From: Planctomycetota bacterium
GTDB taxonomy: Bacteria; Planctomycetota; Planctomycetia; Gemmatales; Gemmataceae
Length of the DNA: 44,151 nt
Direction of reading: 5' to 3'
Assembly (NCBI GenBank): GCA_016191165.1
Contig: JACPPF010000175.1
Coordinates: forward strand, 1-44,151
Shown here: positions 1 to 6,577 of the stretch, piece by piece
Layout of the letters: every line of letters begins with the position of its first letter
How positions within the stretch are numbered: position 1 is the first letter of the stretch
Notes under the pieces: model-generated
Database searches by the model: none
What the model saw: only the letters and a program-made list of their open reading frames with translations
Told to the model about the DNA's origin: nothing
Translations under genes and position numbers: made by a program

Positions 1-34
1 GGTCTTCGATCAAACGCTGTCGCAACGCTGTCAT
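1..34 (-). CDS. Start of a tyrosine recombinase-like gene (partial)
   Basis: Only the first eleven codons lie in the window, reading M-T-A-L-R-Q-R-L-I-E-D leftward from an ATG at 34. A GGAG ribosome-binding site sits about nine bases upstream. This opening resembles the N-terminal SAM-like core-binding region of phage-integrase-family recombinases, which often begin with a short leader, 'LRQR' and an acidic/hydrophobic stretch. Such recombinases are frequently encoded next to IS91-type transposases. The family call rests on 11 residues and on the repeated tract upstream, so it is tentative. The gene runs off the window edge. Confidence 0.45.
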   Translation of the reverse strand, partial: MTALRQRLIED

Positions 35-98
35 CGGAGATTCTCCTTCGCGAATAGAATCCGCGCCGGGTAAACCTCCAGCGTAATCGTTCGAAGAC

Positions 99-136
99 AA
101 AAAGAAAAACCCCGGCGTCGATTTCAACGCCGAGGT
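99..136 (-). terminator. Rho-independent terminator inside the element end
   Basis: On the minus strand the arms CGGCGT and ACGCCG (127-132 and 113-118) flank an eight-base loop and are followed by GGGG and a TTTTTCTTTTT run. It would stop transcription coming out of the truncated gene at 177-728 before it enters the recombinase gene. The same hairpin recurs at 44063-44098. Confidence 0.75.
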
Positions 137-176
137 CGCGAATTGTTCAACAGGGAAGTGACCACCGCGCAGCGGT

Positions 177-728
177 TTAGTTCAACCCGTATTCGACTGC
201 AGTGACATGTACGTTGGTTAAGCCCTCCGCCGCAAGCCTCTTGCCCACAGATTCGCGAACGGTTTCCAACTCGTCCGCAACACTTTGAGACTCTTTGCAA
301 TTGTGGCAATAAAAGACGCTCAAGGACGTTACTTCACCTGCGGCGATCAATCTCTTCAGCTCAAGGGAACGATCAGCAACCGTCTGCGAAAGTTTTTTCG
401 CCTTTGCCGTCGAGAATAGCCAGGCCGCTGCGGTGTTCAAATCACTTGCTTTGTTGGCCGGTGCCCCAACTTTTCCCCAGTTGTGATTGAGATAGAGTTG
501 GCCGATGTAGGCTGCCTTCTTCTCCAAGTTGATGAGGAAAGAGTCAATTTTCCTGTCGTTTCCCCCGCCGACGAGGGACTCAGCAGCAACGTGGTCCGGA
601 TCGTCACTTGCCGTGAGCTGCGTCAAAAGCAACACGCCGAGACGGTTTTCACCGAACTTCTTGTATTCCTTCGAATCGGCAAGTTCACGAACAGTGATGC
701 CTTGGCCGGGAGTTTTTTTTGTTGACAT
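177..728 (-). CDS. AIPR-like (abortive phage infection) protein, 3'-truncated by the element
   Basis: The 183-residue product looks like the N-terminal part of the AIPR family of abortive-infection proteins. It has an acidic/hydrophobic start, a G-G-G-N-D-R-K-I-D block followed by a beta strand (around residues 54-64), a long helical stretch, then a strand-rich segment 'LSVFYCHNC' near residues 139-147. Full AIPR proteins are roughly 600-700 residues, so two thirds or more would be missing. The stop TAA is the first three bases of the mobile-element tract, exactly after GTTGAAC, so the truncation is explained by insertion. There is no Shine-Dalgarno sequence; a TATACT-like hexamer at 735-740 (minus strand) sits close enough to the ATG for leaderless expression. 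The family call is by pattern recognition and moderate; the truncation is seen directly. Confidence 0.5.
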   Translation of the reverse strand: MSTKKTPGQGITVRELADSKEYKKFGENRLGVLLLTQLTASDDPDHVAAESLVGGGNDRKIDSFLINLEKKAAYIGQLYLNHNWGKVGAPANKASDLNTAAAWLFSTAKAKKLSQTVADRSLELKRLIAAGEVTSLSVFYCHNCKESQSVADELETVRESVGKRLAAEGLTNVHVTAVEYGLN

Positions 729-788
729 GTTGGAAGTATATAATCGAACGTATCTGACGACATCCCGCCCTTTGCACAGCTTTCCGGG

Positions 789-1889
789 TCACTCCCCCTT
801 CTTCACCCCATACCCTCGCCACACCCATTCGATAGCGTGCGGCAGAAATTGCGCCTGGGCATTGCCAATGCTATGGCCGGCGTTTCGGCAGAAAAGATAC
901 TGATACTCATAGCCCTTGGCCTTCAGCACCTTGGCCATGCGGTGGTTGGCTTCGACCCAGTCGTGCATGCCGTCGCGCATGACGTTGGGGTTCAGCAGAT
1001 CGCGGTCCCCCACAGAGATGAAGATTCGCAGGGGCTTTTTGGGGTTCTTCGGAATGAGCGTTTCGTGAAAGTCCCAGGCGCCGCCGGGCGTCTTGGGGTC
1101 GAAGGGCCATTGCTGGTTGACGAAGGTGCCGGAGGTGGTCAGCACGCGATGGTAAAGATTCGGGCGATACCAGGCCATGATGAGGGCGGCCGATCCGCCG
1201 GAGCTGTTGCCCATGGCCGCGCGGCCGTCGGGGTTTTTCGTCAACTTGACCCCACAGTTCTTCTCCACGCGCGGCAACACTTCGGCTTCGATGTAATCCG
1301 CGTACAAGCCGGACATCGTGTCATATTCTTTGCCGCGTTCGTGCCCCTGGGCGTCGCCGCCGCCGTTGGCGACCATGATTGCAATGAGCGGCGGTACCCG
1401 CTTCTGCGCGATCAGGTTGTCGAGAATACGCGGCAGGTCCATGTTCGGCTTGCCCTTGGGACCGTCGTGGACGAGCATGAACGGTGCTTCACTGCCCACC
1501 TTGTATTGAGCCGGAACATAAACGGTAATCTGGCGCTTGTAGTCGATGGTGTGGGTTTCGACGATCAGGGTCTTGGGGTTCTTCGGATCCACCTTCCCGA
1601 AGACCTTTCGGGCAATCCCGGGGTTGAAGAGCTTGGTGTCCTTCGAATCGATGGTGAATTGCTTCACCTTCCCCTGGGGAACGCCTGCGACCGCCTTGCG
1701 TTCAGGGGCGGGTTTGTATTCGGGGCCAATCACGTAATTGCCGTCCCCATCCAGCGGCGGATTCTCACCGGTTTTCAGCACCTTGAACGCCGGGGCGCCG
1801 GGGGCATCGAACTTGCGCACCGGTTGAGCAAAAGCTGTTGGCGAAAACACCAACGTGACGGTTAGAATTGTCGCCCATGGCTTGGACAT
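789..1889 (-). CDS. Secreted esterase, alpha/beta hydrolase of the putative-esterase (Fes/EstD) family
   Basis: This 366-residue protein starts with a signal peptide (residues 1-21, cleavage likely after A-F-A). It continues as an esterase of the enterochelin-esterase/esterase D type. The nucleophile elbow G-N-S-S-G lies at residues 227-231 with Ser229 as the likely catalytic serine. A candidate acid is in 'VGDRD' near residue 297, and the histidine is in 'NAGHS' (His339). The strand leading to the elbow and the 'FMLVHDG' oxyanion-region motif also fit. It would act outside the cytoplasmic membrane on an ester substrate that cannot be told from sequence. The start has a good GAGGAT site. It is apparently monocistronic; the upstream gene at 1977 is on the same strand, 87 bp away. 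Confidence 0.8.
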   Translation of the reverse strand: MSKPWATILTVTLVFSPTAFAQPVRKFDAPGAPAFKVLKTGENPPLDGDGNYVIGPEYKPAPERKAVAGVPQGKVKQFTIDSKDTKLFNPGIARKVFGKVDPKNPKTLIVETHTIDYKRQITVYVPAQYKVGSEAPFMLVHDGPKGKPNMDLPRILDNLIAQKRVPPLIAIMVANGGGDAQGHERGKEYDTMSGLYADYIEAEVLPRVEKNCGVKLTKNPDGRAAMGNSSGGSAALIMAWYRPNLYHRVLTTSGTFVNQQWPFDPKTPGGAWDFHETLIPKNPKKPLRIFISVGDRDLLNPNVMRDGMHDWVEANHRMAKVLKAKGYEYQYLFCRNAGHSIGNAQAQFLPHAIEWVWRGYGVKKGE

Positions 1890-1976
1890 GTGATATCCTC
1901 GTAAGTCTTGTGGATTCGGGGTCGAGCCCAGGAAGCTGATCCTCCACCATCTGAGTATTAGGATCGTGTGCCTGCA

Positions 1977-2816
1977 TCAATCCTCATTCGGCCGCGGCCG
2001 ATTCGTCCAGTGCCCACTCGCGTCGGCGCCGCTCACCCAGACGCCTTTTTGGTTCCAGTCCAGATAGGCGCGGACCTCGGCGGCTGCGTAACGTAGCGTC
2101 AGGCCGCAGCGGCGGCGAGAAGATTGGTTGGCCTCGGAGCCGTGGAGCAAGAGGTCGGTGTGCATCGAGAACTCGCCGGCTTTCAGACAATCATTGACGA
2201 CGGTGCCGTATTGCTCCGCGTTCTCGATGGTCTGGTTGAGGACGTTGTGCTCGTGGCTGTCGCTGGGCCGATAGGTCAGGTGCCCATGATGATGCGAGCC
2301 GGCGATAAAACGCATGCAGGCATTTTCGGTGTCCGCATCGTCGATCGCCAGCCAAACCGTCACGGCCTTCGACGGCGTCAGCGGCCAATAACTCGCGTCC
2401 TGGTGCCAGGCCACTGCTTTGCCGTCGCCTGGCATCTTGCAGAAGAAATGCGAACCCCAGCCAACCACGTTGTCGCCGAGCAGATCCTTGACATGTGCGA
2501 CGATGACCGGATTGGTCAGAATGTCCCACACCCGGCCGTACTTCAAATGGGCGGAGCTGATCGAATAGCTGTCGCCCCCCATGGCCATCACGTTAGCAAG
2601 CAAGCGGTCGAAATAGGCGCGAATGTCGACGATCTCCGCTGGGCTGTAGGCAACTAAACCAGCGATGTAGCCCTCGCGATTGAAGCGGTCGATCTGCTCG
2701 CGCGACAGACAACGAGGCCGATCGTTGGTTGCCGGGTGAAACCGTAGATCGCGCGGCAGACCGGCGAGATCATTCTGATCGGGGACGGCCTTGAATTCGG
2801 ATTTGAGTGCTGACAT
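1977..2816 (-). CDS. Phytanoyl-CoA dioxygenase (PhyH) family Fe(II)/2-oxoglutarate oxygenase
   Basis: The 279-residue product has the PhyH double-stranded beta-helix signature. It shows the H-x-D iron ligands in 'AWHQDASYW' (His138, Asp140), the distal histidine in 'DLLLHGSEAN' (His225), and the basic 2-oxoglutarate-binding segment 'RRRCGLTLRY' ten or so residues later. These enzymes hydroxylate small metabolites using O2 and 2-oxoglutarate; ectoine hydroxylase belongs here, but nothing identifies this substrate. The start was set at the ATG at 2816, which follows an AGGGAG site. A longer in-frame extension to 3143 lacks coding character and overlaps the DUF1501 remnant in another frame. Confidence 0.85.
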   Translation of the reverse strand: MSALKSEFKAVPDQNDLAGLPRDLRFHPATNDRPRCLSREQIDRFNREGYIAGLVAYSPAEIVDIRAYFDRLLANVMAMGGDSYSISSAHLKYGRVWDILTNPVIVAHVKDLLGDNVVGWGSHFFCKMPGDGKAVAWHQDASYWPLTPSKAVTVWLAIDDADTENACMRFIAGSHHHGHLTYRPSDSHEHNVLNQTIENAEQYGTVVNDCLKAGEFSMHTDLLLHGSEANQSSRRRCGLTLRYAAAEVRAYLDWNQKGVWVSGADASGHWTNRPRPNED

Positions 2817-2856
2817 GCACGCGACTCCCTGGATTCCTGGCAATGCCTCGCCATGT

Positions 2857-3198
2857 CTACGCCAGCAGTTCCCTGCGCACCTGGCCTGTCCCGCCAATCG
2901 CGTAGGGCCGACCGAAGCGGTCGTGGATTTCGGCGCGCGAGCGCGCGTTGGGCTTCGGACCGAGCGTTTCAAGCTAACTGGGCGAGCACCAGAGGTAAAG
3001 CAACAGGCAGCGTTTCGTCTTGCCGAAACCGGCGAGCGCCGAGGGCGGGGAACCGGACACCCTGGCCTCGGCCCACCCAGCCAGCGACAAACCGAGCGGC
3101 GCCAGGGCCCCAACGTGCACAAAGTCACGCCGTGATAGGCCATTACAAAAGACCTTATTCGACCCGAGAATGCGAAAAATGGTGTGTGTCCCCATCAA
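2857..3198 (-). pseudogene. DUF1501 (sulfatase-like) protein, N-terminal remnant with TAG stop
   Basis: The frame starting at 3198 encodes a Tat-type leader with S-R-R-D-F and a hydrophobic stretch, typical of planctomycete DUF1501 proteins. The family motif follows as 'CLLLYLWCSPS', then TAG at 2974-2976. Beyond the stop the same frame continues L-E-T-L-G-P-K-P-N-A, the expected next DUF1501 residues, so CAG (Gln) appears to have become TAG. The frame then loses similarity and closes at 2857. Intact members are about 450 residues, so this is a decayed fragment of roughly 110 codons. Confidence 0.75.
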
Positions 3199-3213
3199 GC
3201 AATGGCCATCGGT

Positions 3214-3603
3214 TTAGCCTGATCTGGAAGAATCGTGTCGTTGGATTAGCGCGGCTGACGGCATCCTACCCCCACTGGCCCGTCCGGTCAAGTCGCGCGA
3301 GGATTCCGGGACAAGCAAATCGGGTTTCTTTTCATCGGGTTCAGGCATCGCCCCGTCATTCGCGGTAAGGCGAGCTGGAATGCGTTGGTATTCGCGTTCG
3401 CTTTTCTTTGAACCGTACGCGCCCGGCAAAAGAACGCTGCGACGATTGCCGTCGGCGTCGTACATGGTGACAATGGCCTTGCCGGTTTTCTTGTGAAGGC
3501 GGTACGCGGGGATGATCTCGCGGCCAGGCAAGGTGCAACCTCCGAAGCATGGCAAACTGCGAAATTCTAAGAAATTCGCATTTTCCAGGTTTTCGAGCCG
3601 CAC
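3214..3603 (-). pseudogene. Planctomycete integrase remnant (N-terminal part)
   Basis: The 129-codon frame contains 'IIPAYRLHKKTGKAIVTM' followed by a G-x-Y/H-G-S-K-x-S-x-x-E-Y block. This is the usual opening of large planctomycete tyrosine recombinases ('P-x-Y-R-L-H-K-x-T-G-x-A-V-V-T'). The core-binding and catalytic domains with R-H-R-Y are absent, and the C-terminal 40 residues do not resemble an integrase. It lies just downstream of tRNA-Ala on the same strand, the classic location of an island integrase, so it looks like the fossil of an island inserted at the tRNA. It could still be expressed as a small protein. Confidence 0.55.
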
Positions 3604-3660
3604 CCCTGAACGCCAGAGGGCAAGTTGTAACTTGCTTTCAGTTTAACGGTTTACGTCGAA

Positions 3661-3733
3661 TGGAGCCGAAGGGGATCGAACCCTCAACCTCTAGAATGCC
3701 ATTCTAGCGCGCTCCCAATTGCGCCACGGCCCC
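3661..3733 (-). tRNA. tRNA-Ala (GGC)
   Basis: On the minus strand the sequence folds as a cloverleaf. The acceptor GGGGCCG pairs with CGGCTCC (one G-U), followed by discriminator A. The anticodon stem CTAGA/TCTAG encloses loop ATGGCAT, giving anticodon GGC. The T arm GAGGGTTCGATCCCCTTC is standard. CCA is not encoded. Confidence 0.95.
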
Positions 3734-3859
3734 GGGAACTTTCTTTAGGATACGGGAGGACCCTGTAGGCGTCAATTGCGCCGTTCGTGGGTCAAGCAAA
3801 GATAGCGCAGGCACGTTGCGGTGGATCGAGACGACCCAAGCAGGAATGGGGAGATGGCC

Positions 3860-4720
3860 ATGACCACGGTTACCACGTTGCCGATGCTTCCGCCGCGCCC
3901 GCTTGATGCCCACAAGGGCGACTTCGGAAGGGTGCTCGTGGTCGCTGGCAGTCGCGGGATGTCCGGCGCGGCAGTGTTGTGCGCCGGCGCGGCTTTGCGT
4001 GCAGGGGCCGGGCTTGTGACGGCGGCAATTCCAGGCGAAATCTTGCCGATCGTCGCGGCCGGTAATCCATGCTATACGACCTCCGGTTTACCACACGATG
4101 ACGCAGGGCGCCTTTCGCGCCAGGCTGAGGTGAAGTTGACCGAGTTGATTGGCTTGAGCGATGTCGTCGCGCTCGGCCCGGGTCTGGGGCGCAGTGGCGA
4201 ACTGACGAATCTGCTCGTTGACCTCGTTCCCCGCATTGACAGGCCGATGGTGATCGACGCGGATGGCTTGAATGCGTTCATCGGCAAGACCGATCGCCTT
4301 GACGGGGCGAAGCAGGGTCGCATTCTTACGCCGCACCCCGGCGAATTCGCCCGGTTGATGCAGGTTGATGGGCATGAAATGCAATCGCGACGGACTGAGA
4401 TGGCAACGACTTTTGCTCAATCCACTCACTGTGTGCTGGTCTTGAAGGGACACGAAACTCTCGTCACGGACGGCGAACGCCTTTATCGAAATACAACCGG
4501 CAATCCGGGCATGGCGACGGGCGGGACGGGCGATGTCCTGACGGGTGTCATCGCGGCCCTCGTCGGCCAAGGCCTGGCAGCGTTCGAGGCGGCCCAACTT
4601 GGCGTCTATTTGCACGGCATGGCGGGCGACCTGGCCCGCGACCAGATCGGCGAGGTGAGTTTGATCGCGACCGACCTGCTCGATTTTCTGCCGGCCGCGT
4701 TTCGGCGTTCATGGGGGTAA
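3860..4720 (+). CDS. nnrD: ADP-dependent (S)-NAD(P)H-hydrate dehydratase
   Basis: This enzyme repairs hydrated NADH and NADPH, dehydrating the S epimer with ADP or ATP. The 286-residue protein is the standalone carbohydrate-kinase-like domain, without the NnrE epimerase domain that is fused to it in many bacteria. Visible signatures are 'KGDFGRVLVVAGS' near residue 20, 'ALGPGLGRS', 'TPHPGEFARL', and the nucleotide-binding 'GGTGDVLTG' near residue 227. I chose the ATG at 3860, six bases after GGGGAG; the ATGs at 3821 and 3854 are in frame but lack a properly spaced site. The gene is cytoplasmic and probably monocistronic. Confidence 0.92.
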   Translation: MTTVTTLPMLPPRPLDAHKGDFGRVLVVAGSRGMSGAAVLCAGAALRAGAGLVTAAIPGEILPIVAAGNPCYTTSGLPHDDAGRLSRQAEVKLTELIGLSDVVALGPGLGRSGELTNLLVDLVPRIDRPMVIDADGLNAFIGKTDRLDGAKQGRILTPHPGEFARLMQVDGHEMQSRRTEMATTFAQSTHCVLVLKGHETLVTDGERLYRNTTGNPGMATGGTGDVLTGVIAALVGQGLAAFEAAQLGVYLHGMAGDLARDQIGEVSLIATDLLDFLPAAFRRSWG

Positions 4721-4727
4721 ATAATAT

Positions 4728-4754
4728 TTCGATTCAGCGCGCCCGAAGTATAAT
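4728..4754 (+). promoter_or_regulatory. Putative sigma-70-type promoter for the 4799 gene
   Basis: A consensus -10 hexamer TATAAT lies at 4749-4754. A weak -35 (TTCGAT or TTTCGA) lies 15-16 bases upstream in a locally AT-rich gap between nnrD and the next gene. The transcript would have a leader of about 40 bases. Confidence 0.4.
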
Positions 4755-4798
4755 GACGCGGACACGGTCAAATTCACCTATCAGGAAAAAGACCAACC

Positions 4799-5611
4799 AT
4801 GGACCTGTTTTGTCCGCATTGCACGCAGCGTGTGAAGATTCCCGATGAGCAAGGGGGTTTGGTCGTAAACTGCCCGCAGTGCGCCAAACAGTTCATGGCG
4901 CCGGCGCTTGCGCCTGCCCCGACGGCGCCACCGCCGCCGCTGACGTTTGGGGTCAGCCCCGCCCCTGCGCCGCCGCCGCCGCCACCTCCGGTGACGAAGC
5001 CCGCACCGCCGGCGCCGGTCCCCGCGGCGCCGCCGCCGCCGCCCATGCCGCCCGGCGAGTACACGCGCGCCGCTACCTGCGAATTCACAGGCGCCTGGCT
5101 TGCATTCGTTCCTACGATTTGCCTCGCCTTGATTGTGGTCTTGTCGTTTTTCACCTGGCATTCAGCGATCATCGAGCCGAAGGCGGATGCGCGCCCGAGC
5201 CTCGATGAGGTCACCAAAAAACCAACTCCGTTGACGCTATGGCAACTTTCCTTCACGGACAAGGGGCAGGCCCAATTCCTGGCCTACGCGATTTTACTGA
5301 TCCCGTTACTGCTCCTGGCTACCGCGGCGATGCTGTTCGACAAGGGCTGGATCCAGGCCCCGCCGCAACTGGCCCTGGCAATCACGTTCAAGAATCTTAT
5401 TGTGGGGCTCTTGCTCGGTTTGACATTTCTGATGTTGTGCTTTGACTATTTGGACGGGAACCTCAACGCGCGCGGCAACCCGATCGCGGTGCCGCTCAAG
5501 TTTGCAATTCGTCTGCATTTCCTGGCGCTGGTCGCCAGTTTTGGGTTATTCTGGCTGCAATGGCGCAAGCGGGGGAACCTGCCTCCGCCCAGGTGTGAGA
5601 TACGATGGTGA
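4799..5611 (+). CDS. Zinc-ribbon, proline-rich, four-helix membrane protein
   Basis: The 270-residue protein opens with an MJ0042-type zinc ribbon (C-P-H-C at residues 5-8, C-P-Q-C about 20 residues later). An Ala/Pro-rich linker follows at residues 33-85, with several runs of five or more prolines. The rest carries about four membrane helices, roughly at residues 97-120, 160-181, 199-217 and 233-251. This layout, cytosolic ribbon plus proline linker plus membrane domain, is common among uncharacterised planctomycete proteins. No catalytic motif is visible, and the function is unknown. It converges on the minus-strand gene at 5649. Confidence 0.75.
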   Translation: MDLFCPHCTQRVKIPDEQGGLVVNCPQCAKQFMAPALAPAPTAPPPPLTFGVSPAPAPPPPPPPVTKPAPPAPVPAAPPPPPMPPGEYTRAATCEFTGAWLAFVPTICLALIVVLSFFTWHSAIIEPKADARPSLDEVTKKPTPLTLWQLSFTDKGQAQFLAYAILLIPLLLLATAAMLFDKGWIQAPPQLALAITFKNLIVGLLLGLTFLMLCFDYLDGNLNARGNPIAVPLKFAIRLHFLALVASFGLFWLQWRKRGNLPPPRCEIRW

Positions 5612-5648
5612 TGAGGCGTGGGCCCTTGTGCGCGAATCCGCCAGCGGG

Positions 5649-6479
5649 TTACCAGGTCGCCGCGTCTTCACCGTCGAGGCGCAAGGTCAAGCATTTCGCG
5701 CTGCCGCCGGCCTTGATGAATTCATCCAGCTCGACGAACCGGCATTCATAACCAGCTCGGAGCAAGTCGGCGGCGAGGCGATCGCTGCCCGTGTTGATGA
5801 CCACCCTCTTGCCGACGACGACCGCGTTGCAAGCGAAACGCTCCGCTTCCTTTTCGTCCACGGCAATCAACCTCGGAATGTGTTGCTCAAGCACCGTTCG
5901 CCCATAGCTATCGAAGGCATCAGGAAAGTAGATCGCCTGGCCTGGCGCGAGCGGGCAGAAGCACGTGTCAAGATGGTAAAAACGCTTATCGACCAGTTCG
6001 ACCGGCAATACGCGGCGCTGCAACACATCGCCCAGGTGAATGTGCCCGGCCGCGTGGCTGCGGATGCGATACCCCGCGTACAACGTTTCGCCGCAGAACA
6101 ACGCGTCGCCAGCGCCCTCGAAGAAAACGCCCTCCGGCAAATGTTCGACGGTGAAGCCATGCTCCGCGAACCAGGCGTCGAAGTACGGCGTCTCGCGCTG
6201 CCGCTCCGGATGGGCGAATTGCGAGCTGAAAAACCGAGTGCCGAACACGAGCCCCGCGTTGGCGGTGAAGACGAGATCGGGCAAGCCCTTTTGCGGAGTC
6301 ATCAATTCGATCGTGACGTCCAAGGACAGGAGTGCGTCGTGCAAGTCGCGCCACTGCTTGCGGGCGCGAGCCGGCGAAGCGCCGCGCGCCCGGCTCATCC
6401 ACGGGTTGATCTCGTACTCAATCCCGTAGTAGTCGGGCGGGCACATCAAGATGCGTGGGGTTTTCATGGTGTTTCTCAT
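5649..6479 (-). CDS. Arginine dihydrolase-like amidinotransferase/DDAH-family hydrolase
   Basis: The 276-residue protein belongs to the guanidine-modifying superfamily. Its landmarks are 'FTANAGLV' near residue 71, 'EGAGDALF' near residue 121, the catalytic-histidine region 'YHLDTCFCPL' near residue 168, and the C-terminal nucleophile cysteine in 'GGSAKCLTL' near residue 263. The gene lies immediately downstream of an archaeal-type ornithine cyclodeaminase. In cyanobacteria, AgrE/ArgZ fuses an arginine dihydrolase of this fold to the same cyclodeaminase domain. I therefore infer that it converts arginine to ornithine, two ammonia and CO2. Dimethylarginine hydrolase or citrulline-forming deiminase are alternatives. 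The start at 6479 follows GGGGGA; a second ATG at 6467 is possible. Confidence 0.72.
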   Translation of the reverse strand: MRNTMKTPRILMCPPDYYGIEYEINPWMSRARGASPARARKQWRDLHDALLSLDVTIELMTPQKGLPDLVFTANAGLVFGTRFFSSQFAHPERQRETPYFDAWFAEHGFTVEHLPEGVFFEGAGDALFCGETLYAGYRIRSHAAGHIHLGDVLQRRVLPVELVDKRFYHLDTCFCPLAPGQAIYFPDAFDSYGRTVLEQHIPRLIAVDEKEAERFACNAVVVGKRVVINTGSDRLAADLLRAGYECRFVELDEFIKAGGSAKCLTLRLDGEDAATW

Positions 6480-6490
6480 GGTTCCCCCAA

Positions 6491-6573
6491 CGCCCGCAGC
6501 CGACAGGCTGCGGGATCATGCGGGATCATGCGGGATCGTGCCGCGATATCCCGCAGCCTTTCGGCTGCGGGCG
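6491..6573. repeat. REP-like palindrome between the arginine and ornithine genes
   Basis: Arms of 25 bases (6491-6515 and 6549-6573) match as inverted copies with one mismatch. Each contains its own small hairpin around CCGCAGCC and GGCTGCGG. The loop holds a ten-base direct repeat, GGGATCATGC twice and then GGGATCGTGC. It fills the gap between the two genes and may stabilise or attenuate the shared transcript. Confidence 0.85.
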
Positions 6574-6577
6574 TGCA

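Larger units (their letters stand above)
1..179 (-). mobile_element. Terminus of a mobile element, left copy (inverted relative to right copy)
   Basis: Read on the minus strand from 179, this tract begins TAAACCGCT immediately after GGTTGAAC. It continues through a conserved block with a terminator hairpin and ends in the ribosome-binding site and start of the recombinase-like gene. The same order occurs on the plus strand at 44018-44151. The two copies match closely through the hairpin, for example the 20 bases beginning TCGGCGTTGAAATCG, and diverge more in the leader. IS91-group elements are known to insert next to GAAC or CAAG, which fits the shared GAAC. No transposase is visible, so the assignment to a family is inference. 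Confidence 0.6.

Noticed and set aside
124-309. Small minus-strand frame ending V-E-L-N-R-C-A-V-V-T-S-L at the left end
   Set aside because: It overlaps the AIPR-like gene in another frame; its end simply reads the element tract, as does the 43783 frame.
837-1865. Long plus-strand open frame of 342 codons
   Set aside because: It is antisense to the esterase gene, has no domain, and reflects the high GC content; the minus-strand gene has signal peptide and catalytic motifs.
2857-3198. In-frame TAG in the DUF1501 remnant as a possible recoding event like the two TGA genes
   Set aside because: The frame decays within 40 codons after the stop and the rest of the protein is missing, so this is an ordinary pseudogene.
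6512-6541. Ten-base direct repeats as a possible CRISPR or tandem-repeat array
   Set aside because: Only three contiguous units without spacers; they are the loop of a palindrome. No CRISPR array is present in the window.
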